The notes beneath the pieces are model-generated. The model was not told where the DNA came from, did not search any database, and worked only from the letters and a program-made list of their open reading frames with translations. 64,000 bases of DNA from Symbiodinium natans (taxonomy: Eukaryota > Sar > Dinophyceae > Suessiales > Symbiodiniaceae), in contig CAJNDS010000413.1 of the NCBI GenBank assembly GCA_905221605.1, positions 62,001-126,000 on the forward strand, in the 5' to 3' direction. A program made the position numbers and the translations under genes. This document shows, one piece after another, positions 30,246 through 40,725 of this stretch (within the stretch, counting starts at the first letter, position 1; every line of letters starts with the position of its first letter).

Positions 30246-32756
30246 CACCCAGCTATCAGTGACGGCCTGAAGAGAATCACGTGGGAATTTACATATCCAA
30301 ACAAGGAAATTAGTTTGGGTGACCTTCAGGGATTGATGTACTGCTGTCGTGGGCCTGACTGCCGCGGACATCCATCGCCAGCGGCTAGTTACAAATGTTG
30401 ACATCAGGTGAAGCCTTTTACACAATGGGGCTGAGCATTGCGTAAGGAAAGAGAGATACCCAAAGAAGGCGTTAGTGGCTTGGACCAGTCGGGCTGCCAG
30501 AACAGCTTGGCAAGTTAATCGAAAGCCTAGGAGGACACCCAAGTAGAGAAAGGTCTCCACTTCTTCCAGTTGGGGTCCCTCCCCAGCTGAGACGGGGCCT
30601 GATGGCACCTGTGGTGATCGCAGGTATTTGCATTTCTCCCATGAAAGGTGCAGTCCTATGGCTTGGAGGGTCCGCGAAAGATCCTCCAGCATACGGTTCA
30701 ACTGTGGAATAGACGTAGCAAAGATGAGTATGTCATCCGCGTACTCCATGCAGTGCAGGGGCATGTTTCCTACAGTATTACTGAGCCAAGTGTACTCACA
30801 CCGTTGCCATTTACAGAGGACTGGTTTCAGAAAGAAATCCAAAACACGCGCAAACAGTTCAGCACCATATGGGGTGCCCTGGAGGATGCCTTGTGTAAGC
30901 GGTTGTTTCCAGGTGGCATCCGCGAAGGAAATCTCTACCTTTGCTTGTGTGACCAGCCTAAGTAGGAGCATGGATTCAGGTGTGGCAGGGACTGAGGCCA
31001 GATATTTAGCGACTGCTGTATGTGACAAAGTGTCGAAGGCTTGTGAGATGTCAAGCTTGGCTACAACAAGGGGCATGGACCATTCCGATGCAAGGTGAAC
31101 TGCATGTCTAGCTGCTGTGATGCCATCCATTACCTGGGCTCCCGGAATTCCCAGGATCTGTCCTCCTTCACCTACGGGGGGGAGGGTTCGTCTAAGTCGG
31201 ATGAGCAGAATTTTCGTGAAGAGTTTGTAATCTGCGACCGACAGCACGATGGGCCTAAGATGTTTAGGCAAACACGGTTCTTTGATTTTAGGCAGTAAGG
31301 TTAGACGCGACGTGAACCAGGTTTCTGGGGGGGGCAACTCATTGGAGAGGTACCGATTAAAGGTCCGAAGTAGGTGGGAAGAGGCCTGGGTTTGGGCTAG
31401 AATTTGCAGCAGTTCGTAGGTGACCCCATCAGCGCCAGCACTTTTGCCTCCTTTGAAGGTGTTGAGGGCTCCTTCAAGCTCATCTTTGTCAATGGGATGC
31501 GCTGGGGATGGAGGAGTTACACACGTGGCCTGCAATATGGCTTGTGGCAAGAGGGGGTCAGGATTGTTTGGGTCAGTAAATTTGACTTGATAAAAGTGTT
31601 TCAATGCTGAAATCGCTCTATCCTTGCCCCCCATACGGAGCGCGAAAAGGCCATGTGTCGTTCGAACAGCCTGACGTTTACGGAAATAGGAAATAGCCTT
31701 ATAGTCTCCCGCCGCTGCCCTTTCCAGGAGTTCAGTTCTCCAGACTCTCTTGTCTTGAGATCTTTGCTGCACTATCTGGAGCGCCAGTTCTTTCGATAGC
31801 TGGGGGTCTGAACCTTTGCGGAGCGCAATCAGCTGCTGAATGTAGGCGGAGTCCTGATACCTGCACGGCTTGGGCCTACGGGAGCTCGCCGTAGCAAGAG
31901 CTTCAAGATCTAACGGTGAGATCGGCGCGTGGTTCTGTTCCAATCTTTCTGCAAGTTGATTGCAAGCTAGTAGTGCTGCGGTTACGTCAACATCCCACGT
32001 GCCGCATTTATTCGTGTGAGGACATCGTCTGTGTTTCTTTGAGGGCTTGTGGGATACCAGGTTAACCCATACCAGTCTATGGTCTGATCTCAATATTGAG
32101 TCTGAAGAGGTGGCGACTCCCTGATCCGTAGTCTCTTGATAGGGTGTGGAAAACAACAAATAGTCTATTCTGCTGTGGGAACCTCTGCTATTAGACCACG
32201 TATGTGCATGTGGTGTCGTATGAGTGGTCCCAAAGGATCTAAGAAAGTGCTGAAGCATCGAGCCTCTAGCGTCCTGAGCATCCGGCTGAACATGCATTAA
32301 TTCGTAATTAAGGTCACACGCAAGAAGGAGGGAGTCCTGTAGTCTGTAGTCATGCAGCATGTCGTGCAGGGTTGTAATTTGATGGTGCCACACGTGCATG
32401 CAATCATCCCTCTGGGTATGTGGGAGATGTAGGCTTGCAACAAATTCTCTTGCCCCTGCATGCTTCAGAGTGACCATGATGCCAGTCGATAACGGTTGCA
32501 CATTAATTACATCACAGAGCCTATGCACGGGGATTCCGACCGCCGATCCTCGGAATGCATCCGGCGGCGAGGTGCAAAAGAAGGCGTATTCCTTACCAGC
32601 CAAGGTACATTCCTTGAGACACCAACTGTCACTGTTTACATCTGACAGAGAGCCTACTTCCTGAAATCCCAGAAAGTCAAAGCGTCCCACATCCATTACA
32701 TCCCAAACATCTTGGACTGCCTCAAGTGATTTCCCCTGAAGGTTCCAAGAGGCCAA
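30054..32756 (-). CDS. LINE ORF2: endonuclease and reverse transcriptase
   Basis: 900 codons. The N-terminal apurinic-type endonuclease has SWNLQGK, GFQEVG, ACDLNYELM and RSDHRLVW, which supply the catalytic Asn, Glu, Asp and His. The reverse transcriptase follows with GKSAGADGVTYELL, VAKLDISQAFDTLSH, LTQGILQGTPYGAELFA and the active site EYADDILIF (YADD near residue 671, bases 30743-30732). No stop interrupts these domains. The last 30-odd residues are an out-of-frame extension past a frameshift; the true continuation is the RNase H region. It nicks target DNA and primes cDNA synthesis. Confidence 0.92.
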   Translation of the reverse strand: MASWNLQGKSLEAVQDVWDVMDVGRFDFLGFQEVGSLSDVNSDSWCLKECTLAGKEYAFFCTSPPDAFRGSAVGIPVHRLCDVINVQPLSTGIMVTLKHAGAREFVASLHLPHTQRDDCMHVWHHQITTLHDMLHDYRLQDSLLLACDLNYELMHVQPDAQDARGSMLQHFLRSFGTTHTTPHAHTWSNSRGSHSRIDYLLFSTPYQETTDQGVATSSDSILRSDHRLVWVNLVSHKPSKKHRRCPHTNKCGTWDVDVTAALLACNQLAERLEQNHAPISPLDLEALATASSRRPKPCRYQDSAYIQQLIALRKGSDPQLSKELALQIVQQRSQDKRVWRTELLERAAAGDYKAISYFRKRQAVRTTHGLFALRMGGKDRAISALKHFYQVKFTDPNNPDPLLPQAILQATCVTPPSPAHPIDKDELEGALNTFKGGKSAGADGVTYELLQILAQTQASSHLLRTFNRYLSNELPPPETWFTSRLTLLPKIKEPCLPKHLRPIVLSVADYKLFTKILLIRLRRTLPPVGEGGQILGIPGAQVMDGITAARHAVHLASEWSMPLVVAKLDISQAFDTLSHTAVAKYLASVPATPESMLLLRLVTQAKVEISFADATWKQPLTQGILQGTPYGAELFARVLDFFLKPVLCKWQRCEYTWLSNTVGNMPLHCMEYADDILIFATSIPQLNRMLEDLSRTLQAIGLHLSWEKCKYLRSPQVPSGPVSAGEGPQLEEVETFLYLGVLLGFRLTCQAVLAARLVQATNAFFGYLSFLTQCSAPLCKRLHLMSTFVTSRWRWMSAAVRPTTAVHQSLKVTQTNFLVWICKFPRDSLQAVTDSWVCVRRAARMAAQATGHETWTHIQTQSFFLLGSCCQTPQPTSPTDLESPQHTRLIVATPECCTTA

Positions 32757-32792
32757 GGAAGTCGGGCGGGGGGGGCTGGGGGAGTGAGCTAG

Positions 32793-34409
32793 TCACTCTC
32801 TAGTCCTGCCACGGCAGTCAAGCCAGAGCTGCGGGAGCTGGTCCGGCGAATATCCTGTTGCCTCCGAGAAACGAACTGCCGACAATGCCCATCCTGTATG
32901 TCCCCCTTTGACATCAGTGAGTTGAACATCTGCTGGATGAGAGTGGCGTGGGGCATGGGCATTGGGGGAGATGAGTACTTGGGAGGATCCTACGTACACA
33001 TTCCCTCGCCAGTCAAATTCTGACTGGGGATGTGGGGAGGAAGGGGTGTGGGGGGGTAGCTGATCACAAAAGTCTTTCACCTGTAGTATGGCACGAATTT
33101 TGTGCCTCTCCTGTAGCGAGCGATGTCTAGCAATCCATAAGACGGCATTTTCACTACCAGATATACTACTCTTCCATTTGTCACGACGCAGCTTCTTGAG
33201 GGCTTCCATCTGGAAGGATCTTTGCTGCGGGAGAGTGACGCAATCTGTAGGGAACTTGAGCGCTACTCGCAGGAAGTTCGTCCGAGCAAAGGGGGACCAA
33301 CACGACCCTAGACAGTCTTGGAGATCAGAAATCCGAAAAAGTGACTTGACTTCTTTTTCTGCAAGGTGTTTAGGTGCTTGTCTCCAACCGCCCACCACAA
33401 CTTGCAGGTCCATTTCATTCTCCTGTGGCGACCCCGTAATGCGCGGGGTGCCAGAACCCCTAGGCGTGCCTCCTTGTCGGATGTGGTGTTGAATTTCCCG
33501 AACTCGTTGTTCCAGGTCCTTAAGTTCCTGGACTTGTGCCTCAAGATCCCGAAGCTGGGCTTGTGTAGCATGCTCTTGAACCTGGGCTTCCAAGGTGTCC
33601 AGGCGAGCCATAGACACTTCATGCAGGGAGTTGTGTTGCTGCAGGGTGTTCTGCATGACATCCAGCCTATGGGCATGTTGTTGTATCTCTGTGCCAAGCG
33701 TGCCCAGGTCCTGTCTGAGTTTACCTACTGTGTGGTGAAGTTCGTCCTGCTTGCCCAGCATACCTTGCATGCTATGTTGCAGTGCCTGGACCCAGGGGGG
33801 GGGTGGGTCATCCCTTCCAAAAGGTTTGTTGGCGGGCGCTGCCGAAGGCTGAAAGGGTGTTTGGGTATGGCCCCTTCGAGGTCGCATTTCCTCGTCCTGG
33901 CGTGTGAGGTCATGATACACCGCGAGAGCCCCCGAAGCCGCCCCACCAAATTCAGGCAACCTATCCCCAACCCGGAGGCGCTTAGCATCTGGGGCAGACC
34001 CTTCAGCACGACTCAGATCCCCCGGCGGAGGATGGGTTAGTTCTTCCCTGCCCAGTGCAGCATCGAGAGCCGCCTGCTCCGCTGTAGGGGGGGGGTGTGG
34101 GGGGAGTTCAGCAGGTACAGTCGAGTCATCATCTTCCGGTTGGGGTAGAGTGCGAGGGGAGGGAGCATGGAAGGGGAGAGTACTACGCTCTTGACTGATT
34201 GCCGCTCTAGCACGGGCGTGCTGATCATGGGCGTTCAGAAGTCCGTCGACATCAATCGGAATCACCTGTCCCCGCCCGGCCCCGCCTTCATCCCGCTGAA
34301 TTTCCACATCAATCGGTGCATTTCCCCCCCCAATCGCGCGGCCCCCCCCGAGTGGTCCAACCCCGAAGAGTTCCTCTTCGCCCTCCGCCCCCCCCGCACG
34401 CCCCGCCAT
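32793..34409 (-). CDS. LINE ORF1: coiled-coil nucleic-acid-binding-type protein
   Basis: 538 codons ending 36 bases before the ORF2 start. The N-terminal 180 residues are acidic and Pro-rich. Residues about 205-310 form a long coiled coil (LDTLEAQVQEHATQAQLRD and neighbours). The following region (VKSLFRISDLQDCLGSCWSP, then LRVALKFPTDCVTLPQQRS) resembles the RRM-like part of LINE ORF1 proteins in position and length; I infer this from context and cannot show motifs. It probably packages element RNA. Confidence 0.7.
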   Translation of the reverse strand: MAGRAGGAEGEEELFGVGPLGGGRAIGGGNAPIDVEIQRDEGGAGRGQVIPIDVDGLLNAHDQHARARAAISQERSTLPFHAPSPRTLPQPEDDDSTVPAELPPHPPPTAEQAALDAALGREELTHPPPGDLSRAEGSAPDAKRLRVGDRLPEFGGAASGALAVYHDLTRQDEEMRPRRGHTQTPFQPSAAPANKPFGRDDPPPPWVQALQHSMQGMLGKQDELHHTVGKLRQDLGTLGTEIQQHAHRLDVMQNTLQQHNSLHEVSMARLDTLEAQVQEHATQAQLRDLEAQVQELKDLEQRVREIQHHIRQGGTPRGSGTPRITGSPQENEMDLQVVVGGWRQAPKHLAEKEVKSLFRISDLQDCLGSCWSPFARTNFLRVALKFPTDCVTLPQQRSFQMEALKKLRRDKWKSSISGSENAVLWIARHRSLQERHKIRAILQVKDFCDQLPPHTPSSPHPQSEFDWRGNVYVGSSQVLISPNAHAPRHSHPADVQLTDVKGGHTGWALSAVRFSEATGYSPDQLPQLWLDCRGRTRE

Positions 34410-34460
34410 GCCCCTGCCTGTGTGGACTCAGTCAGAGAGAAGAAAGGAGGAGAGAGAGGG

Positions 34461-35700
34461 TTCAGGCTTTAGTGGGTTCAGAAAGGTGGAAGGGTTTAGG
34501 GCTGAGGGTTTCTTGCCCGAAGTGGATTGGCGGTAGTCTTCTGTTGCGAGTTAAAGGCTTGCTTTGGGCACTAACTGGGAACAGTCTTCTAACTAGGGGT
34601 TTAGGCTCGAGGGTTAAACCCTAAACCCCCAATTCCGCGCGCCAGGTGGCATGCCCAGTGCTTCCTTTAACCAGCGCAGATCTTCGGCTTGATGCCGCAC
34701 CAGGCGACGCCGCGGCTTCATCTCCTTCATCTCTGGGAAGGGGTTTGGGGTTTAGGGTTTAGGGTTATAGGGTTTAGGGTTAGGCTTCCTCGATACTGGG
34801 GTTTGGGATGTCTATGACCAATGAGTTTCCATCACCCATGTAGGGGCTAAGGATGTATGTTGGGGGTTGATATTTGGGCTTCGGGGGTTAGAGATGTTTC
34901 GGCCTTATGGGTCTTTTTTAGGGGTTCGGTTCGGGGCTGGTAACCTGACTTTCTTTTTACATTCGTGCAAGGCAGGCAAGGCAACGGAAGGTCTCGGATC
35001 CGCTAACTACCCACTTTGCCAGCTCGTAACCCTAAACTTTAAACCCAAAACCCTAAACCCTAAACACTTTTTAAGCACGGACTGAGGAAGCCCTAAACCC
35101 TCAACACTAAACCCAAAACCCAAACCCTAAAGATAACCGACAAGACTTACGAGCCGGACGAAAAAGTCCATCTTCACATCTCGAGGAGTCTAAGCCGCAA
35201 CAGGGTTCTGCCGGGCTCTGCCGTCTGATTCTGATGCGAGATGCAATCCTCCATGGCCATGCCAGTTTAAAGCTGAATTTCGACGTCCATTGTCGCGAAC
35301 ATCTGAGAATGGTGCCTGATCCTGGAAAAACGGTGAGTTTCACATGTGGTAAGCCTGGCCATCGAAACAACTCGTTGGTTGAGGATGTTGAAAAAGTACA
35401 GCATGGCGTCATGTGCGATTTGTGCAGTGCCCAGCACGATCTCTAACTTTACGATCGGACTTTCATAACATGACCGCTTGTGGATGACTCCGGCGCAGCA
35501 CCTTGCATGGCACATGGGGCCACAAACTTGAGAAATCGTTCATCCAACTACACACCCGCCCGTGAGAAGCAAGTGCTTCTACCTCCTGACTTGTCGGCGC
35601 CTCTTCCGTATTTTGTGGCAGCAATGCTTTGCAAAGCTGCGTAGGGGGACTGGCATGCTGCAGCTATCTACACATTCACTGCGCTGCAAGGTTGAGATCG
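34461..35700. other. Spacer with telomeric arrays; weak exon candidate
   Basis: TTTAGGG cluster at 34738-34785 and CCCTAAA units at 35036-35130 with the CACTTTTTAAGCACGGACTGA spacer between them. A minus frame at 35267-35515 (IVKLEIVLGTAQIAHDAMLY) may be an exon of something unrecognised. Confidence 0.5.
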
Positions 35701-35708
35701 CCTTCAGG

Positions 35709-36641
35709 CTAGGAGGCCGCTCTCCGAGTTGTCCGAGTTGTCGGCTGCGCAGAAGCTGGACGGCTGCGCTGCGACACCCGCGGATTATTCCCTTGCGCTC
35801 GGGCTTCGTTGGCTTCGGTTGCGGACAGCAACGGAACGTCAGAGAACAAGCCACAGGAAGAGTCCCCAGGCATACACTTGTAGCGCCGCCCGGGAAGATG
35901 ATGGAGAGCAGTCTGACGTCCTCCGTGCGCGCAAGGTCGCCAAGGTTCACCACTGCTGCTTTGCTTCTGCTGTTTGCAGAACTGCTCCGCTCTGCGCCGC
36001 CTGAGTTTCCCATCGCGGGCTTGCTTCACCTCTTGCGCAGCTGCTTGATGTGCATCTGCCTCCAGTTGCGCGCCAGCTTCTCTGAAGTCGAACTCTTTTG
36101 GGCCCCACTTGAGATGCAGCCACTCAACAGGTTGGCTGGCAGCTATCTCCACGAAGCTTTGAGGAACTGTTCGTGCCACGCGCCATCGAGATGGACTCTT
36201 GCCAGCATGACCCAAGAAGGCATCGTAGCTGTACAAATTCGAAGAACCTGCACCTGCAGAGGCCGGCCGCGAGCTTCGCTGTGCTGACTGGGGCCTGGAT
36301 CGTGATGTTCGGCTCGTCTCACTTCCTGGAAACTCCTTTCCATCTCGTGCAGCTACCGCACTTGCCACCATGGCTCTGCTTTTGGCGTTGAGATTCAACA
36401 CCATGGCTTGAGCTTTGCTTGAGGCAAGTTGCTGGCAAATGTGGACAGTACGGCGGAGGCCCCGCATGGTGGCTAAAGTGCGCTTTTCAAGGCTGAAACA
36501 TTTCTCGGGTCTCACAGTCTCGCGCTTGCTTGCTACTGTAAAGTGCGTGTTCATGGTTTGGCGCTTGTCTGATGGACGACCGAATGACATGTGCAAGATG
36601 GCAGCGGCGGAAGCTGATTTGGCAAAGGTTCGCTCACGCAC
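35709..36641 (-). CDS. Hypothetical protein with RPASAG motifs
   Basis: 310 codons from ATG 36641 to the stop before 35709. It is basic and low in hydrophobic residues. Repeated Ser/Arg/Pro phrases (SRPQSAQRSSRPASAG and SRPASAQPTTRTT) are common in flagellar and cytoskeletal proteins of protists, but that is only a hint. A central segment (SFVEIAASQPVEWLHLKWGP then KEFDFREAGAQLEADAHQAA) looks globular. It is upstream of nothing recognisable and on the same strand as its neighbours. Confidence 0.5.
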   Translation of the reverse strand: MRERTFAKSASAAAILHMSFGRPSDKRQTMNTHFTVASKRETVRPEKCFSLEKRTLATMRGLRRTVHICQQLASSKAQAMVLNLNAKSRAMVASAVAARDGKEFPGSETSRTSRSRPQSAQRSSRPASAGAGSSNLYSYDAFLGHAGKSPSRWRVARTVPQSFVEIAASQPVEWLHLKWGPKEFDFREAGAQLEADAHQAAAQEVKQARDGKLRRRRAEQFCKQQKQSSSGEPWRPCAHGGRQTALHHLPGRRYKCMPGDSSCGLFSDVPLLSATEANEARAQGNNPRVSQRSRPASAQPTTRTTRRAAS

Positions 36642-36993
36642 AATGCCCGCCCACCCCCGCCCCCACCCTCTCCTAAGAAGATAAGAAGCTGGCTGGACAG
36701 TGCCGTGCCGGACTTTGCATACGATGCTTTAGAGGCTCTACCGGCCAATGACGAGTTCAATTCGAAGAACGACTACGTGACTACATGGAGAAGCCCAGCA
36801 TTGTGTCCACTTTCCGGATGTCCAAGATGCGCCCTCAGCTCGAGAGCGCCTTCGGCTAAACATTTGAGACCCTGTTGTCTTTGACAAAAGGGCCTCTGCG
36901 AGAAGCAAGACCTCATAGGTCAATAATCTGTATGCTTAATCTGTCTGCCTACACGTACTAGAACGATGGCTACCCATTCGGTTCTCGGCGCTG

Positions 36994-38499
36994 TTACAGC
37001 CTTGCAGTCTGCAAGCGGTGCTGGATGCACTGCGAGAGATGCTTCGCGTCCTGACTCTTGAAGCTTCCACTGTGATGGTAGAACCAACTCTCCAATCCAC
37101 CAGGGTAAGACTTGAAAGAGACCACACAATTCCTGGGCCCATGCTTGGGAGAGCATGAAAAAACATAAATTCCTATTCCTTATTGAGTTGAAGTACCCTT
37201 AAAAACATGTAGTAGAACGTTACCCCACTATCACACAAAGGTTCGAGTTCAGGACGCCAGCCACCCAGGAGAAGCTGCTTGGGGCCTGCACAAGAACATC
37301 TGCCTGAGCCATGTGTGCCAGATCACCCAGCTCATCACCATTCAAGTGTACCTAGCTTTCATGGTTGGGATAATACAAAAAATATCCAAAGAAAAACACG
37401 TGGCTCATTCCTTATTAGGTTCATTAAGTACCCTGAAAGGTTTTTTAAATGCTACCCAAACTATGAGAAAGGTACCGTCATGCCGGCAGCCTCAAAGGCC
37501 TCGAAGTCGCTGCTTGCGTGCGTTCCCTCCTTGGTGGTGCTGAAGACGTGGATGTCGGTCAAGCCATGGGCCATCTCTTTGATGGCCCTTGCAACCTGGA
37601 GGTAGACGTTGTTGGGCACATCACGGTTCGTCTGCCTCGAGACGTCGATGTCCCCCCGGCGAACATGGACGGCGACGCGGAGGGCGCGCTTGTCCTGGAG
37701 GAAGTAAGGGGTTGGCTGTGTGAGCAGCAGCGTGTGCTTTCTCAACTTCTCCAGGAAGTCCGGTGTCAAGAAACCGACGATGTCCTTGCCAAACCCGCAT
37801 TCCTGGAACAACACGTTCCGGCCGACGGGGGCGACGGTTTGATTCCCTCCCCCAAGGGTTGAGAGCAGAACGTGGCTACCGAAAAAGCAAGTATCAAAAC
37901 TGGCATGCCTCACCCGCTTCCGCAGGGCTGTGTAATCGGTACCCACAACGGCGCTCAAACAGGCATGTACGTCTGCACCATGAACTTCAGTGGAAGGGTG
38001 CGGAAGGAGGCCCCCGAAATTGAGCCCCAAGTGATTTGCAAGTGCCATCATCACAATGAGGTGGGCTGCCCTCTGCCCCATGCCGTCGAACCGCTCAATG
38101 CTGTACAACGCAGCCTCGGTTCGCCAACGACCCGGCAACCAACAAAAACGGGACTCCCTTTCTTGCCCCAGCAACTCTAGAAATCAACAAACCAGAGGAA
38201 AGGGCACCATTGAAGATCCTAGAGGCTGTGGCGCCAGGGGTGCTGCACAGAGGACAGTGCGCGGGGGTGATGGCAACATCCGGCATGGCCTTGGACATCT
38301 TTTTCATGCCGGCGGTGGGCCCATTGTGCATGGTGCCGAGCGTGTTCTGGCAGCTCACCTGCGGTACTGGAGGGCAGCCCAGGCCACTGCCTAGCTGTAG
38401 CAGCGAGTGGTCCTCACAGGCCTCAGCCCCTGAGGCCACCGCCAGGACCGCCGGCACCTGCAGCAATGCCAGGCTGGCCTGAGATGTGAGCAGCCTCAT
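36994..38499 (-). CDS. Secretory glycosyltransferase-like protein (HxRRGD motif), four exons
   Basis: Exons inferred at 38499-38208, 38176-37476, 37351-37229 and 37143-36994 (TAA). Their lengths (292, 701, 123, 150) sum to 1266, exactly 422 codons, and all junctions keep frame. The N terminus (MRLLTSQASLALLQVPAVLA) is a signal peptide. The body has VAVHVRRGDIDVSRQ, the HxRRGD-type donor-site motif of fucosyltransferase-like GT-B enzymes, then VHLNGDELGDLAHMAQADVL and VQAPSSFSWVAGVLNSN, the conserved C-terminal sugar-nucleotide region. The end is SYPGGLESWFYHHSGSF. The likely site is the Golgi lumen or secretory route; donor and acceptor are unknown. Two introns are family-F elements; the first is only 31 bases. 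Confidence 0.8.
37144..37228 (-). mobile_element. Introner element, family F, copy 3 (85-bp GT-AG intron)
   Basis: Minus strand runs GTGGGGTAACGTTCTACT to CATGCTCTCCCAAG. Removal joins TGT GTG ATA to CAT GGG CCC in phase 0. The core CTTCAACTCAATAAGGAATA matches copies at 5172 and 20873. Confidence 0.83.
37352..37475 (-). mobile_element. Introner element, family F, copy 4 (124-bp GT-AG intron)
   Basis: Minus strand runs GTACCTTTCTCATAG to CCATGAAAGCTAG. It joins GGC ATG ACG to GTA CAC TTG in phase 0. GGTAC appears at both borders like a short target duplication. It lies 123 coding bases from copy 3. Confidence 0.87.
38177..38207 (-). other. Putative 31-bp intron
   Basis: GTGCCCTTTCC to GATTTCTAG on the minus strand. 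Splicing it changes frame from RIFN to ELLGQERESRFC and makes the total coding length divisible by three. It is shorter than any other intron seen here. Confidence 0.55.
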
Positions 38500-39149
38500 G
38501 CTTGCCTATTCCTCGAAGTTCGCTATCAGAGGCGCTTGCACCTTGGGCCGCAAGCTGAGCACAGGCAGCTGCCATGAGAACTGCAGAGAAAAGCGGAGGC
38601 ATGCCATGCAAAGGGCACAGTGTGGAGTCAGGTTCAGAAGCAGCCGCATGCATCTTGAAACATGCGTTGATGGTCCTTCGGCGTGCTGTCCCTGGAGTTG
38701 TCAAGAAGGTTGCTCTTGCTCTTCTCTCCCAACATCCTGGAGGCTGAAAGGAAATGGCGCAGGATTCTAGTAGGGGCCCGTGTTTAGGCGTTCACAAAGG
38801 AAAGCTCCGGCCTCAGCAATGTGGCAAGCTTCTTCGGAGAGCCTCAAGCAATGTCGGGCTTGAGACATGATGGCGTGGAAGATACAGCCGACTACACTGC
38901 AATGTGGCGTCAGGCATGTGCGCAACATCAAGACTGGAAACACCGCAAGTGTCCGGCATTCACCTTCGAGGACCTCGAATTCCCACGTCAGATTGTGAGT
39001 GAAATTGCCTTTCGGCCGTCGGTCGTGGGCAACGCATCTGCCACTCGAGGACGGGGGGGGGGGGGGGATGATGGGAGGGAGGGAGAGGGGCGAAGCTGGT
39101 CTCTTGAGGCATCCTGGTCCTCTTGCCATGTCGGTGCCCTATCTGGCTA
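38500..39149. other. Unresolved; opposing open frames
   Basis: At 38821-39150 a + frame (WKHRKCPAFTFEDLEFPRQI) and a minus frame (NLTWEFEVLEGECRTLAV) both look protein-like and cannot both be genes. A G16 tract lies at 39053-39068. Confidence 0.3.
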
Positions 39150-39202
39150 GACCCTAAACCCTAAACCCTAAACCCTAAACCCTAAAAACCCCAAACCCTA
39201 AG
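39150..39202. repeat. CCCTAAA array
   Basis: Seven units in CCCTAAA orientation, following a coding-like stretch. Confidence 0.95.
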
Positions 39203-39569
39203 CTGGTTCCTTTGCACACGGTGCCCAAAGAACCGCTTCACTCGCAAGGGCCGGTCAGAGTCGGACAGACAACGCGAAGCCTTCAACCCCGGTACCCTTC
39301 GATAGACTTCGCCTCCGCACCGTACTGCTTGCATTATATACAAAAATAGTAGATTACGTTCTAGTAGTGGTAATATCATCTGATGTTATTAGTATACTCT
39401 TTGCTTCTCCCTTCTCCCAAACTGTTGGCCCTCAGCACCCCTAACAGAGGGCGAGCCGCGGCTGAACTCCACCGGGCTGATCTGCCTGTGAAACGTCTGC
39501 GTCTGGAAGTCGCCCGAGGGCGTTCGCGAGCGGATGAGCGGGATTGAGTCCAAGCCTGGGCTCTGAAAA

Positions 39570-39670
39570 GGGTTTAGGGCCAGGGTTTAGGGTTTAGGGT
39601 TTAGGGTTTAGGGTTTAGGGTTTAGGGTTTAGGGTTTGGGGTTTGGGGTCTGTGGGGTTTAGGGTTTCGG
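39570..39670. repeat. TTTAGGG array
   Basis: About twelve units with TTTGGGG variants at the right end, opposite in orientation to the array 370 bp to the left. Confidence 0.96.
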
Positions 39671-40035
39671 GAGCCCAACAACATATCCTTCCCCTCGGCA
39701 ATGCAGCATCTTCACCCTGAAGCCATACCTCGCCCTGAAGGGGTTTCAAAAAACAACACCCCCTCATCCTGAACCCTAAGCTCTTGCAAGGTGTGTATTC
39801 CAGGGGTGCTCCCAGGGTGGGGGAGAGATGGAGTTAGAACCCAAAGACTAGGGCTTAAGGGTTGAGGGCTTCGGTCGTGAGCTGTCGGATGTGAGGTCAC
39901 AGCACCCCTTTGAGGGATCCTGTTCGTCATGCTCTCACTCATAACAGTCATTGCTGCCCCCCAGGCTAGGGGCTTGAGGTAAGCAACGACACTGGTGTCT
40001 TCAAGTCCCCTCAAGGATCTGATCCAAAGTTCCCC

Positions 40036-40060
40036 CCTAAACCCTAAACCCTAAACCCCT
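40036..40060. repeat. Short CCCTAAA array
   Basis: Three to four units. Confidence 0.9.
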
Positions 40061-40199
40061 ATGGAGGGAAAGTACGACAGAAGACGCCAAACCTGGGGAT
40101 TTGCCGATCCTGGAGCCTCGAATGTACGCAGTCACTCTACTCCAGCCCCGACTGATTGCCTGGCGACGCTTACGGCATATGATATACCAAATAGTGTGT

Positions 40200-40500
40200 A
40201 AATATATTGTATAGCACACATCTTAGTACGTATATGATACATATATGAATATATATATATATATATACATACATATATATATATATATGTATACATATAT
40301 ATATATATATATGTATATATGTATATATATATATATATACGTACACATATATATATATATATATATATATGTTTATACATATTTTTTGTTTATGTGGTTT
40401 TTTATATGTTTATATATATATATATATACATACACACACATATATGTATATTTATTTAATTATTTATTGATTTTTTACTTATTTATTTATATTTACACGC
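40200..40500. repeat. AT-rich microsatellite block
   Basis: About 300 bp of (AT)n, TATG and TTTA repeats, the longest AT block in a GC-rich window. Open frames through it encode only Tyr/Ile repeats and are not genes. Confidence 0.93.
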
Positions 40501-40725
40501 CAGAAAATCGGTCGTAAAAAATCTTTCTCTCTTTGCCTGGCAGCCCAAGCCCAAGTCGGGTTCCGGGTGTGGCTCCCCTCCATCCGATGCCGACACAGGC
40601 CTGTCTATCCTTTGCAAGAAAGGAACTATGGCTTGAGGGAAGGGAGTTTAGGGTTTATAGGGCTTCAGCTCTCAGTCTCCCACAATTCAGGCAAGGATTC
40701 GGTCGGTCGGGTTTAGGGTTTAGGA

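Larger units (their letters stand above)
29225..34460 (-). mobile_element. Non-LTR (LINE-type) retrotransposon with RNase H
   Basis: A minus-strand element with ORF1 (32793-34409), an endonuclease-reverse transcriptase ORF2 (30054-32756) and a C-terminal RNase H region in another frame (29225-30202). No long terminal repeats were found. The order apurinic-type endonuclease, reverse transcriptase, RNase H fits the RNase H-bearing LINE groups. ORF1 and ORF2 are full-length and open; only the ORF2/RNase H step is shifted, so the copy is probably young. The 5' limit is set by the start of ORF1 plus a short leader and is approximate. Confidence 0.88.

Noticed and set aside
33366-34040. 224-codon + frame inside LINE ORF1
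   Set aside because: Antisense to ORF1; no independent motif.
29225-34460. LTR retrotransposon
   Set aside because: No LTRs, integrase or protease; apurinic-type endonuclease and gene order fit a LINE.
40132-40517. Tyr/Ile-rich open frames
   Set aside because: Produced by (AT)n microsatellite sequence on both strands.
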